Shown piece by piece: positions 36,031 to 46,501 of a DNA stretch of 64,000 bases. This stretch comes from Syngnathus acus. Its lineage: Eukaryota > Chordata > Actinopteri > Syngnathiformes > Syngnathidae. The notes below the pieces were generated by a model, which was not told the DNA's origin, made no database searches, and was given only the letters and a program-made list of their open reading frames with translations. The stretch spans positions 9,117,000 to 9,180,999 of the forward strand of contig NC_051098.1 in assembly GCF_901709675.1 (NCBI RefSeq), given 5' to 3'. A program made the translations under genes and the position numbers. Numbering within the stretch: the first letter of the stretch is position 1; every line of letters begins with the position of its first letter.

Positions 36031-38349
36031 GACTCGCATATTCAACAAAACAAGTTATGACAATGCATAGATCGAGCCACACTTAAAGTAGGCTCATCAA
36101 CAACATCAACGACAACATGGAAAAAGGTCAGCAGGAGAAAGGCAACAATTTATTTAAAAAGATAAAAACCTGCAGTTCCTTTACTGAGTGCATACATAAT
36201 TCCTAGTTTCTTACGCTCAAGACATGACTGAATGACAGTCATTTAGGCAAACACACACAACACATACACTCACAAGCACACAATGCAAACATGTGTAAAA
36301 CAATAACCATTGGATGAAAGGAAGACTGTATGAACAGCAGGCAGACATGCTGTACAATATAGTTGAAAAAGATGCATACTTAAGTTGTATTAATATATTT
36401 CCAGTTCAACTTAATTTTGCTGAAAGTAAATACAATATTTGTTTAATTGTGATTTTCTGACAGCATTCAACATATTTTTTTGGGGATGAGTCAACCACCT
36501 TTTTAAGGTTTGGTAAAATTAACTCAACCAACCCATCTCTCTGACTGACAAACTTTAAACCCAATTCAAGCAGAACGAGCTTGGTCACCCAACTTGCGCG
36601 CATTGATGTTAAGTGTCTGCAAAAATGCTTACAAGGAGAATAAGCTAATGCACTACTCACAGCATCTGACAAGGGGTCACGTAGCTGGGCGATTTCCACA
36701 ATCCAAAGTACAGGTTAGGGGTTAAGCAATTTAAATGTCCAGCCAAAACCACCCTTTCACTAAAGCTAGGCAGATAAAAATGTTTCAACATGTAGCCAGT
36801 TTGAGCTAAATTAAAGTGACCAATCACAGCAAAAATTGAAATTAGATTTACTGGTTGTAAGCAGTCAATTTGATCTAAGGACAAAACGCCAGTGACAGAA
36901 TAGGTTAATAATTTAGTATCCATCTTAATCATTATTAGGTAACAAATACTGTTTAAAATCTATACTGTATAAGCAGCAATGAACAACTAAGTAAACTCTA
37001 TATTAAACAAAAACTTCAGAAATTATAATGTGTATTTATTATTGTGCGTTTAAGACAGTCATATTATTCAAATTCATCAACACAAACTGACCCTCCAAAT
37101 TCCGGGGCAAAACAGGATTGTCCTGAACACCAAATATGGATTTTCTGAATGAGAAAAGGGAATAGAAATTCCCCAAAAAGATTGTGAGACACCATAAGTA
37201 CAGGTAGGTATTGGAGAGATCAGATTTTCACAACTGGAGGGCCAATGGCCTCTCTAATACAGATGAATAGATGGTTTCATTTGCCTTACCAGTCAGACAA
37301 ATTAAATTATATTATTTAAGCAAATATTTAATATATCAATATTACAATGTTAAAACTATTTATTTCACGATTATTACAAATGTTTCAGTGTTTTGCTTCC
37401 TTAAACCTGCATATGTATTTACATTCCAGTAGATCTAAAGTAGGCCAAACTATGTGATATTATTAGTCCTGTACTGTAACTCAAGAATAAACTGTTAATC
37501 TCCTTCTGGTTTTATGTGGGGATGAGATCATTCTAAATGCATAAAAAGCAAGAGCAAAAGGGTGAGGTCAGGCATGTCCAGCTCTAGTCCTGGAGGGTCG
37601 CTGACCTGCCTTTTTTTCTATGTCTTCCTGCTGCAACACACCTATTCAAACGATCAACTCATCAGCAAGCTCTGAAGAAGCTTCATAACAATCCTGATCA
37701 TTTGAAACAGGCAGGACAGCGACCCTCAAGTACCGAGTTTGGACACCCCTGGGTTAGGTCGTTGCAAAACCCAAGTTGACTGTCCTGTATACGATGAAAC
37801 CTACGTTTCTCTAAGTGCCTGAAATTCCACAATACCTTTGTGCAATTCAATTACTTCACATTGTGGAGAGTTCTGTTAACCAGAGTTTCACATCCGTCCA
37901 CCAAGCACACGCGTGTCCTAAATCACATCTTGTTTTTACACAAGGCACATTTCCCTCCATCTACATCTCACTCAAAATTGCTTCATTACAAATTTGGCAG
38001 CACAACAACAGATCTGAGAAGTCAGAGGCATTATTACTTATTAAGTGCAACTATAATTTTCGAAATTATTATTGCGGGGATGGGAGTAGTATGAATAGTT
38101 CTGAATAAGATAGAGCTACTTTGGACCTCAACACCCCAAATCAGCATGGGTTCCATTCAAACGTCCTTGTGCCTTTGGTAAGAAAACAAAACCGGTCACT
38201 TAAAATCATCAGACAGCATTGAGATGCTGCCTCTGTCATCACGTGCGCATGTTGTAGCTTATCAGCAGTTTCTTCATGTTCTTTCGTCTCTCCAACACTG
38301 AACAAGGGCCGGATTACAAGGGTCGAGTTATAGTAAAGGAGTGAAGCCA
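36031..38349 (-). other. slc25a36: slc25a36 predicted 3' UTR and flank
   Basis: AT-rich non-coding sequence beyond the slc25a36 stop codon with several possible poly(A) signals. It contains the hAT-like MITE at 37569-37751. No other gene recognised. Confidence 0.45.
37569..37751. mobile_element. hAT-like MITE copy (183 bp) downstream of slc25a36
   Basis: Starts caggcatgtccag and ends tttggacacccctg, imperfect inverted termini of the CAGGGGTGTCC type. Flanks ggtgaggt and ggttaggt agree at 7 of 8 bases, a decayed 8-bp target duplication as made by hAT transposases. Same family as 31577-31773. Confidence 0.82.
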
Positions 38350-38543
38350 TTAACCATTCAGGATGTAGACCACCATCTCATAGGTGCACATCATGATGGC
38401 GGTGTTGGGAATCTGCCGTACCAAGTGGGTGGTGAGGCCGCGGTACAGAGCGCGAAAACCCTCCTCTTTAGGAACTGTCGTTAAAGTCTGGAAGAAGGAG
38501 CGGTATCTGGTGCCTTCCTCACGTAGTCGCGTGCGGATCACTT
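38350..38543 (-). CDS. slc25a36: slc25a36 coding exon 7, third carrier signature
   Basis: The acceptor is CTTTGCAG|. Two bases complete Glu248, then [34 protein letters not shown] and VVYILNG, with TAA at 38352-38350. Confidence 0.95.
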
Positions 38544-41500
38544 CTGCAAAGACAAAGGTTGAAACAAAACGATAGACAAATCTAGGCGATTTTAATTTGA
38601 ATCACGCTCACCATGAGGATAAGCGATGAATGTGGCACATGTCTTGGAAGTGGCAGCAGCAAGCATCATCCCCACAAAGTCTGAAGCATCCTTGGATACC
38701 TCCTCCTGTTCGTCCATGTTCTGGGGGGCTTTGGCCTCTAAGAGCCGCCGCTTGATGTTTTCATAGATCATAAAGTGGATCACAGTCTCTGAGATGCCAG
38801 CATAAGATGCTGACATGCCCCTGTAAAAACCTCGTAGGCCATCTGACTGATACACCCGGCGCACACATTCAAATGCACTCATCCTATGCTCCCCTCGATT
38901 TCTGAAATTAAAACAAAAATAGAAAAAAGAGAGAATAACTCCAAGATGTCTGACCAGCACTTGGGCAAGCAAGAAAAAACATGTGAAGAAAAAAGACAAG
39001 CAGAACATGCAAAGAAATAAAAATGGTTTAATGTCATGGTTAAATTTCCAAGGATTTAACCAGTGACTCAGATTACTGTATCAGAATTTCAAAGTAATGT
39101 CTTGTGTTTGGGGCCAAATAGATGAGGCATTCCTCTCAAATGGGGTGTACTCATTACTGTTGAGTACAGTAGATCCTCATTTTATTTTATTCTCTTCCCT
39201 TTGAATTCTGGGATAGGTGATGTTTCTTATGGTTAAAAGCCCACAATTTTTTTTTTTTTCTTCACGAGATAAAAAGGTCAGTCTAGCTGTGCACAGCATC
39301 ACAATGTTGATTGACATTTCACCTGGCATCCAGCTGTAGACGAGTCTTTATAAGCCATATTGGATTGGTTGCTGTAATGGCTGTAAAACCTACAGAAAGA
39401 GGGGAAAAACACAATGTTTTCAATTAGAAGAAACGAAGCTAATATGCAGCTAGTGACCAAATAATCTGCCAGAAAACAACTCCCGACTATTTCTTTTGAA
39501 CATTGGTTTTAACAAAGACATAAAAACTTGACAAAGTATTTGGCTTCATTTTAAAAATGACCCGCAATAGAGGTAATTGCCTGTTAAAAATCACCCTACT
39601 GCAATTGGATCGCGTCCAATGCAGGGTGTACCCAGCCTCAGGGTTAGGTGGGACTGGGTCTAGAAAAAAAATGAGTGGATGGACGTCACCCTATCACCAG
39701 TCACTGCAGCCCACTTGGATAGCTCTGCACAGGGGAGTCTGTGTGACTAATGCTGACCTTGACTGCAAAGGTCTGAGTCATACTGTGCTAAAAATGGCAC
39801 TATAGTGTACCTGTGAGATTTAGCTTTACACAGACAGATGACTTTCAGACTGCAGCTCCAGCAGCTTGAATGACCCACATTGTAAAGTTGTGCCTTCCCG
39901 GCTGGATCACAGCTGCAAAGGGGTACATAACGTTTCTTGAAATACGTGTCACAGAAAAACGTGTACTCTATTTGAAAAGGGATCTTTTGTCTTGTTGCGT
40001 TTTATGATGCACTGTTTAAATTGCAACTCTAAGAAGCAGGTCATAAAAACATGACGATAAGGGTTACTGACGCGTGGTTTACATTTTCACAAAAAGGTTT
40101 ACTCAAAACACATTAAAATAAACTTTATAAAATTAAAATAAACTTGAAGAAAAAAAACTTAAAATAAACTTGATAAAGTTATCTACAGTAGATATAAAGT
40201 CTATACACTCACTTTATTAATTGTAATTTTTTATATCTATACTTTTAGTTATTTTTACTCAAGCCACTTTGGCTTATTTGTTTTAAATCCATGCTGATTT
40301 ATTTGTCAAAGTTTATATTTTGAAAAATAAATGTTAAATTAAACAAAATTCCAAAACAAGCACAAAAAAATTGTATCATTGAGTACCAGTAAAAATGACC
40401 AGTAACTTGGAGCAAGTTCAAATGAGAAATGTAACCATTCCTACGCATAATAACGGTTCTTATGAACCTTGTCTACCGAGTCCTTGTCTACTGACCCGAA
40501 GCCGCCCAACTACCAAAGAGATTCCTCATGCTCGTGCGGTTGCGTACGCTCGCCGATCGAAAGTGCGGCTTAACTTTGTTCAAATAAACGTGCAGTCTCA
40601 GCGAAACACCTTTGATGAGAAGATATATATTGTCCTCGTGCTGAAGTAACAATTAGTTAAGTAAAACAATAAAATGACAATAGGCAAACAAGTTAAATCC
40701 GCTATATGAAGAACGACACGTGACCAAACACAAAAAAATTGATTAAAATATAAAATATTAATATATTAATTTTGCTGGTGTCGTTGAACGACTGTTAAAT
40801 ACATTCGCATTACTTTACTTATTCTAACAAATATATGTTACATAAGCAGCTTAAACATTGCCTTTTGTCATCTTGAGTGAATAATGCAAGATTTTGTGGC
40901 ATTTTTACAGTCATACTGCAGACAGTACATCGGAGGTCGCCTACACACGTCCAGCATGAAACAGAGTTGGCAGTTAAATATCCGAAACAAGAAGTGTTGG
41001 CATTCAGTGATTTCTCTAACAAACATATGGACAATCTGGTAGGATCGGCATTTCTTCGCATTCTTTTTTGATGCATACAGTCGTCACTGGGTTGAAATAC
41101 TGTAGATTAAAAACATTCCAAAGTGGGGATAAGAGAGCTTGCGCATATACCTGCCATTCCAGCTGATACCATATGAACCTGTGTGGAGTCAGGTTCCAGT
41201 ACATTGTTCAGTTTCTCTTTGGCTGTGGAGTAAGCAGCAAAGTAGATGGCTCTGTTGACACAAATCACACAGGCTAGCATCACTAGGAAGCAAAATATTT
41301 TTTATGCCATTATTCTGTATTATTAGTCTCATTCAAGATTGTGCCTCCAACAGATGCATAACAATGCATTGACAAATTCAGGGGTGTCAAACTCTTTTTT
41401 TTCGCGGGCCGCATTGTAGTCATAGCTTCTTTCGGACGGCCATTATGACTGCCAACCCAAATAAATGTATGAGCACCTCATATTATATACAGTAAAAGCT

Positions 41501-44500
41501 ACAAAACAAACTGACAAATAACTCGTTTTCAAATCAGACGAGTAAAAACTGGTCAAATATTTAAGAAAAAAAAGATATTGTCAAAAGTGAAGACAATTTG
41601 CAATTCTAGTAATGACACATTAATTTGATGCACAATTTGTCTTCGCGGGCCAGATAAAATGATGTGGCGGGCCGTATCTGGCCCCCGGGCCTTGAGTTTG
41701 ACACCTGTGGCTTAAATTAACAAGTGCCCACTTTCTGACATCTACGTACATGTATTTTCACATGACCCCCATCCAATATCATTAGGTCTATTTACTCAAT
41801 GAAACAACCAGCATGCGCACATTTTCTTAATCTGTTGAACAACGCTGGAAGGCAAATTGGCGACAGCACAAAAGTAAACTGCTTCTGGTGATCCTAACTG
41901 AGACCTTCCCACCCTTTTGGTGGTAAACGTTATTCGCGGTTTGTTGCAGCTGGAAAAACCTGAAATACTACTACCTAAGTAATGCCAAACATCAAGCGAT
42001 GCTGTTGAACCCAACTTAACTCTTGCGCAGCATCGAATTTTCACGAGTGGCCGACGATCAGCCACCAGTTTTCTTGCACGAGAACCAGAAAACAGTGCTG
42101 CCGACAAGACCACGCATGCCAGATTTGGCGAAATTTCGTAAAGTGTCATGTATATTTCCTGAACTATTGCAGCACAATGCAGCAAAGATTCTTAAGCGCT
42201 GGTTAGGCATTGACAAAAAAACGTGAATTTCAAATGTAATTGGGTGGGCAAACATCCCAGAGACGCAAATATTTGCATGCAGCAGTTGCCAAATGTAATT
42301 GAAAGATTAAGAAGAGGACTTGGCTGTCTCTCTCTCTGTTCTAGTTTTACCTAAGTGTTGATCGCAGTTAAATTCTTGCGTGCTAAACTAGACCGTCAAA
42401 CAGTTCTTACAAAACGGAAAAAGTCTCGGCAAACTCTAGTGGCGCATGTATTAAATTATTTAACTGTTTCCTAGCGCAGTTACATCAGAAGCCACTGCGC
42501 AGTTGAGTAATGCCAATAAACACTCTTCAAATGCTTAGCAAAGGAAGCTACAGGCTCCTGTCATTAACCACCACTTTACTCCTATCATGACCACACTAAT
42601 GATGATAAATACTGACTCTCACTGACACCTGCTGTGGCATGAAAAGACTTTTATCAGGGCTCCTCTGTCTCTCTCTATTCCTCCTTCTCTCTCAAATAGA
42701 TGTTTATACATTCCACATTGTGCTTAGGAAAAAGTAAAGCTCCTGAGAATCTGAGTTTCATTTTGACAGAGCAAAACGCCATAACCCAGATAGTGAATGG
42801 TGGAGCAAAACACAGACAATACAGCAATACTGATTTCGGATTTATCACTGTTCCATATGGTACTATATGGAAGCTACATTGGTATTAGTATATTGCTCCT
42901 AAGTGGTTTAATTCTTGATACTTGATTCAATTATGTTCTGACAGTAGGTTTCCATAATGTGCAATATTATATAGTGTAATATACTTGATCAAAAAGCACA
43001 TCAGACACTTTTTTTTTTTTATCAGGGACTGGAGCAGATCAATTGCTTTTACATTTAATTTAATGAGGAAAAAAGATTGGAGATACAAATGTTCAGAGTT
43101 ATATGTTATATAAAATATAACTCTTATCTCAAGCCAAAAGTGTAGTAGCGAGGAAGAAAAAATAATGGATTCAAGATCAATAATCTCGTGGATGATCAGT
43201 GACGGAATGAAACCGTGGCTCTGTACATTATAATGAATGGTGAGGTGGCTAGAGATTCCAACTCCGAGCTGCTAATGTAAGGAAAGCGATATGTTGTGAT
43301 CAACCCACCTGGAAGGTGCCACACCCACCAGGTTTGGTCCCAAGCCTCTGAAGAGTGAGCGAGGTCCTTCCTTCTCTATAATTAATCTGAAAATAGACAG
43401 AAGAAGAAATGTGATGCTACAAGATTGCACTAATATTTAACATTACTACCCTTCACTGAAGAAGACTTATTCTACTTGTGCCGGCTAACATTCCGATTGG
43501 TCTTATAAAACTCTGTAGGTATTGCCATGCTCGCTGCTGTCATCAACATGGCTTGCTATGATCACATTTCACGATATGAAAGTATGTGTTCCTCATTCTT
43601 AAAAGAACTAGTTGCGTAAACGTCGAACAAGTAATTCATTAAAAAAAATCATAATACACAGAAAGTCTATTTATGATCCATGCATTTTGACTAAGATTCA
43701 AGTGGCTCGTGGAGGGCTTTGTACACGGAATTCAAGCCACAAATCCACTTCAGAAGTTGGCATCTTGGCAAACGAGCGATGGAACACGAAACCATCCAAG
43801 CTTTATTTAAAACTTTATACTTGTGCTGCATCTAACTTTAGAAGCAGTATGATGCACTGTACTTATTGTACTTAAAGCAACACACCACTCTAAATTCAAT
43901 TTCCTTCAGTCCATTAGGCAATTTGTATGGACATTAATAGTGCAAATATCAGTGGCATTTGATTCCCTGATAAAAGGTTTAAGCCGATTAAGTATCAAAA
44001 CAATGATAGACATTTTTGACAAGTTCACAATAATGAATGTGTTGTCACACAGGCTGTAACACACTGCTGCTCATTTTGGAATTGTTTCCTGATCTATTGT
44101 GCCATATGGCATAATTCCAAAATTTAACACACAAGTTTGTGATGTTTTCCAAACATGAGTGATATGTTGGCCTTGTTGGACTGAATAAGGCAAGACTTGG
44201 ATGAGCAAGCATCAACCGGAGCCAAGCTTCCTTGACAGCGAAATGCAAGATGGATTGTATCGTACAAGAAATGCAACAGAGCTGATGAACGAGAACTCAC
44301 TTGAGGCAGTGCAGGGGACCTGGTGGAGCCATCCGAGCCACACTGGCCCCATTGACGGTACTCAGATGAACCTCAGAAACATAGAGACTGATGGATGATG
44401 ACTGCAGACGTGTCTTCACTACTTCCAGTGGGCAAGTCAATATGGCTCCTACAGTGCCACCACATCTGGTAAAAGGAAAAAGTCCAAATCTTCTGATATC

Positions 44501-46070
44501 AGTCTCTCAAAAGTAATTACTCTCTATTTTATGTAGTCCTCACTGAAAGCAGACATATCGTTTGTTCATCCATTTATTTACAAACAACAGCTTTTACTAT
44601 GCCTATACATTTTTGCCCATGTTCTGACATATTAGCAACCAGAAAATAAATGAACCACAATCTTTTCATGGAAAAATATCATTGTCAGTTTCATTTATTT
44701 AAAAAATAAGCATTATTTGCAGCTATAGCACAAATACCTGCAAAATCTATTTTTACTCCATTATTCGATGGCATAATGAAAAAATGATCAACACTAACAT
44801 ATTTTGTTGTCGTTGTATAATGTTGCCAGTGTCTTTGTGGCATTCTAACGATCTGTAGCATGTAGGCAAGCCAAAACAAGAATCGGAATGTTTTGTGTTT
44901 CTTGTGAAATAACAACAAGCTTCTATTCGTTGTCACATTCAATCAAATGGTGGCATAATAGGTTTAGGAACGTGCAAACAGCAGCAGATACCTTTTGTCT
45001 TTACTTGTTGACAAGCTTGAGAGTGAGTAACCTACACACTGACAATTCACTGATAATGTTTAAACAAAATGGACATCTTATATGAGGTTGTGGGACAACA
45101 AACAAGCTAAAACAGGGGATAACAAATATAAAAACTTGCTTTGGACAAGTTCGGTCATATGTCCCATTTAAGAAAAGGAGCGGAATCGATTAAAAATTTG
45201 GAAATCGTATTGCTATAAAAAAAAAAAAAAGGAACATTCTGTTTACGCCATATTATTCAAGCCGACAATATAAAAGGAAATAATCTGAAAAGATACGATG
45301 CAAATCGAATAACACTATTGGGTCAGGTCATACCATAATAGAGAACGTGCGGTTATCTTTAGTCAGGGGATCATTTACAACGTCAAAGATAAGAGATGTC
45401 AACAAAGTTTTTGCCGGGATCATTGGTTTTCTTGCACGAGCCTCAGAGAATAAAGTAGTATATTAGTAAAAAGGATCATTTGTATGTGCAACATTGGGGA
45501 AAAAAGCAAGATTGGAAAATACTGTGCACAAATGGATGCATAGTCATGACCTCGTTTTCAAGAAACAAGTACATTTAAAGAAATACGACAGGAAATTCCG
45601 CGTTTGTTAGTTCCAATTTGAAAGAATGGCGGTGCGTGTATCAGTCGCATACCGATGCATTGTATTTTCATTTTATTTTTTTACTTTTAGCTTCTGGTGA
45701 GAGCCTAGGTCAAACACAACAAAAATAAATATTGATTCAGAATTTCACCTAAGATTTGAAATGATCAGCGAGGGCGCCCGCCCTCATACGTCCACCTCTG
45801 CCTGACGTTTCACTGAAACATTGACATGTCATTGATACGTAAGGCTTACGCAAATATGCCCGAGAGAAGCAACTTGACCTAAGATGAACGGAGCACCGCA
45901 AAGCAAGTGAACCACATCATTTGAGCCTCCCCAATTGTTTTGGATCGGCGAGATTGAGCGACGACAGACGATGGCGTGGAGCTAGCGCTAGCTCTCGCTG
46001 TAAATGGCATGAGAATATATTCTACTCACCCTCCTGCAAACAGATGAACTAGTGTATCTCTTTGACTCAT
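38350..46070 (-). CDS. slc25a36: Mitochondrial pyrimidine nucleotide carrier, complete
   Basis: Seven coding exons on the minus strand: 46070-46030, 44465-44301, 43386-43309, 41251-41151, 39389-39323, 38901-38612 and 38543-38350. They give 311 aa, the same length as I recall for human SLC25A36. It is an inner-membrane carrier that moves cytosine/uracil (deoxy)nucleotides, supplying mitochondrial DNA and RNA synthesis. The three tandem carrier repeats each show the signature P-x-[DE]-x-x-[KR]-x-[RK] or its known variant: [10 protein letters not shown] (P26), [10 protein letters not shown] (P138, Trp replacing the acidic residue, as in the family) and [11 protein letters not shown] (P246). Other landmarks are [14 protein letters not shown] at the start, [37 protein letters not shown] and the C-terminal VVYILNG. 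Distinction from SLC25A33 rests on the near-identical N-terminus and C-terminus and on the neighbours. A teleost a/b suffix cannot be assigned. Confidence 0.96.
38612..38901 (-). CDS. slc25a36: slc25a36 coding exon 6
   Basis: The acceptor is AATTTCAG| and the donor is CATG|GTGAGC. It covers [37 protein letters not shown], a variable acidic linker ([11 protein letters not shown]), and [19 protein letters not shown]. Confidence 0.95.
39323..39389 (-). CDS. slc25a36: slc25a36 coding exon 5, second carrier signature
   Basis: The acceptor is TTCTGTAG| and the donor is CCAG|GTGAAA. The 67-nt exon reads [19 protein letters not shown] and DA. Short, and found by the missing sequence between its neighbours. 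Confidence 0.93.
39390..41150 (-). other. slc25a36: slc25a36 intron 4
   Basis: AT-rich intron with imperfect direct copies of 'ttaaaataaactt' around 40105-40175, a diverged dispersed-repeat piece at 39590-39690, and a locally CpG-rich segment near 40440-40580. No independent gene supported. Confidence 0.7.
41151..41251 (-). CDS. slc25a36: slc25a36 coding exon 4
   Basis: The acceptor is TGTCAACAG| and the donor is GCAG|GTATAT. It encodes [19 protein letters not shown] and [14 protein letters not shown], leading into repeat 2. Confidence 0.93.
41252..43308 (-). other. slc25a36: slc25a36 intron 3
   Basis: Contains the hAT-like element at 41379-41707, poly(T) runs and a pyrimidine tract at 42665-42700. 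A splice-like TCTCTCAAATAG on the opposite strand has no coding sequence after it. Confidence 0.7.
41379..41707. mobile_element. hAT-like non-autonomous element (329 bp) in slc25a36 intron
   Basis: Begins caggggtgtcaaactc and ends gagtttgacacctg, inverted termini differing by a few bases. GC-rich 'gcgggcc' blocks lie just inside both ends, a widespread fish arrangement. No clear 8-bp duplication survives. Confidence 0.75.
43309..43386 (-). CDS. slc25a36: slc25a36 coding exon 3
   Basis: The acceptor is TATTTTCAG| and the donor is TCCAG|GTGGGT. The 78-nt exon reads [19 protein letters not shown] and VGVAPS, the matrix loop and second helix of repeat 1. Confidence 0.94.
44301..44465 (-). CDS. 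slc25a36: slc25a36 coding exon 2, first carrier signature
   Basis: The acceptor is TTTTACCAG| and the donor is CTCAA|GTGAGT. It encodes [19 protein letters not shown], a loop [19 protein letters not shown], and PPGPLHCL. Confidence 0.94.
44466..46029 (-). other. slc25a36: slc25a36 intron 1
   Basis: A 1.56-kb intron. The segment 45400-45440 shares 'ttttcttgcacgag' with 42070-42083 in intron 3, suggesting two relics of one unrecognised repeat. No gene supported. Confidence 0.6.
46030..46070 (-). CDS. slc25a36: slc25a36 coding exon 1
   Basis: The ATG at 46070-46068 begins [13 protein letters not shown]. The donor is GG|GTGAGT, ending two bases into Gly14. Only 41 coding bases. Confidence 0.94.
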
Positions 46071-46420
46071 TATGTCTCATATTCAGGAACCGTCAACTGG
46101 CAATCATATAAGAGACAACTGGGAGTCAATACTCAGCAAGCACGTCTGTGTGTTCTTGTAGAGGTCAGTCAGTCAGTCAGTGGCTGGCGGGGAAAAACGA
46201 CGGCATGCAGTTGCTCCCCTTGCTAGCCAGCTTGCAACGCTAGCACTGTCTTCCGGTGGGGAAATCCTTGTTAGAGCGACAAGTCAGCGTCGCCACCTTT
46301 ATAAGCGGTATAGTTCATCATTCGTGTGGTTCTTGTAAATTCTTGCCTCTCACGCGGGAGAGCAATCGATACACACCCAACAGGCTTGTCTGACAGCCAT
46401 GAAGGAAGTCTACTGCTTGT
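46071..46420 (-). other. slc25a36: slc25a36 predicted 5' UTR and core promoter
   Basis: Upstream of the ATG, with a short GTCA repeat at 46165-46182. The transcription start is probably here, since CCAAT and GC boxes lie just beyond at 46452-46481. No upstream intron boundary was evident. Confidence 0.45.
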
Positions 46421-46451
46421 GGTTGAATGAAAAAACCAATACAAAAGCTGT

Positions 46452-46501
46452 GATTGGTTAAGGGCTTCTGTAGCCCCGCCCATCACTTTTTCTTCACGTG
46501 A
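46452..46501 (-). promoter_or_regulatory. slc25a36 promoter elements: CCAAT box, GC box, E-box
   Basis: Plus-strand gattggtt (46452-46459) is AACCAATC on the minus strand, and gccccgccc (46473-46481) is GGGCGGGGC. TCACGTGA at 46494-46501 is a palindromic E-box of the USF/MiT-TFE type. Together they resemble a housekeeping promoter. Confidence 0.55.

Noticed and set aside
42660-42702. Strong pyrimidine tract ending CAAATAG on the + strand
   Set aside because: Resembles a splice acceptor but is antisense to slc25a36, and the following 62-codon frame has no family similarity.
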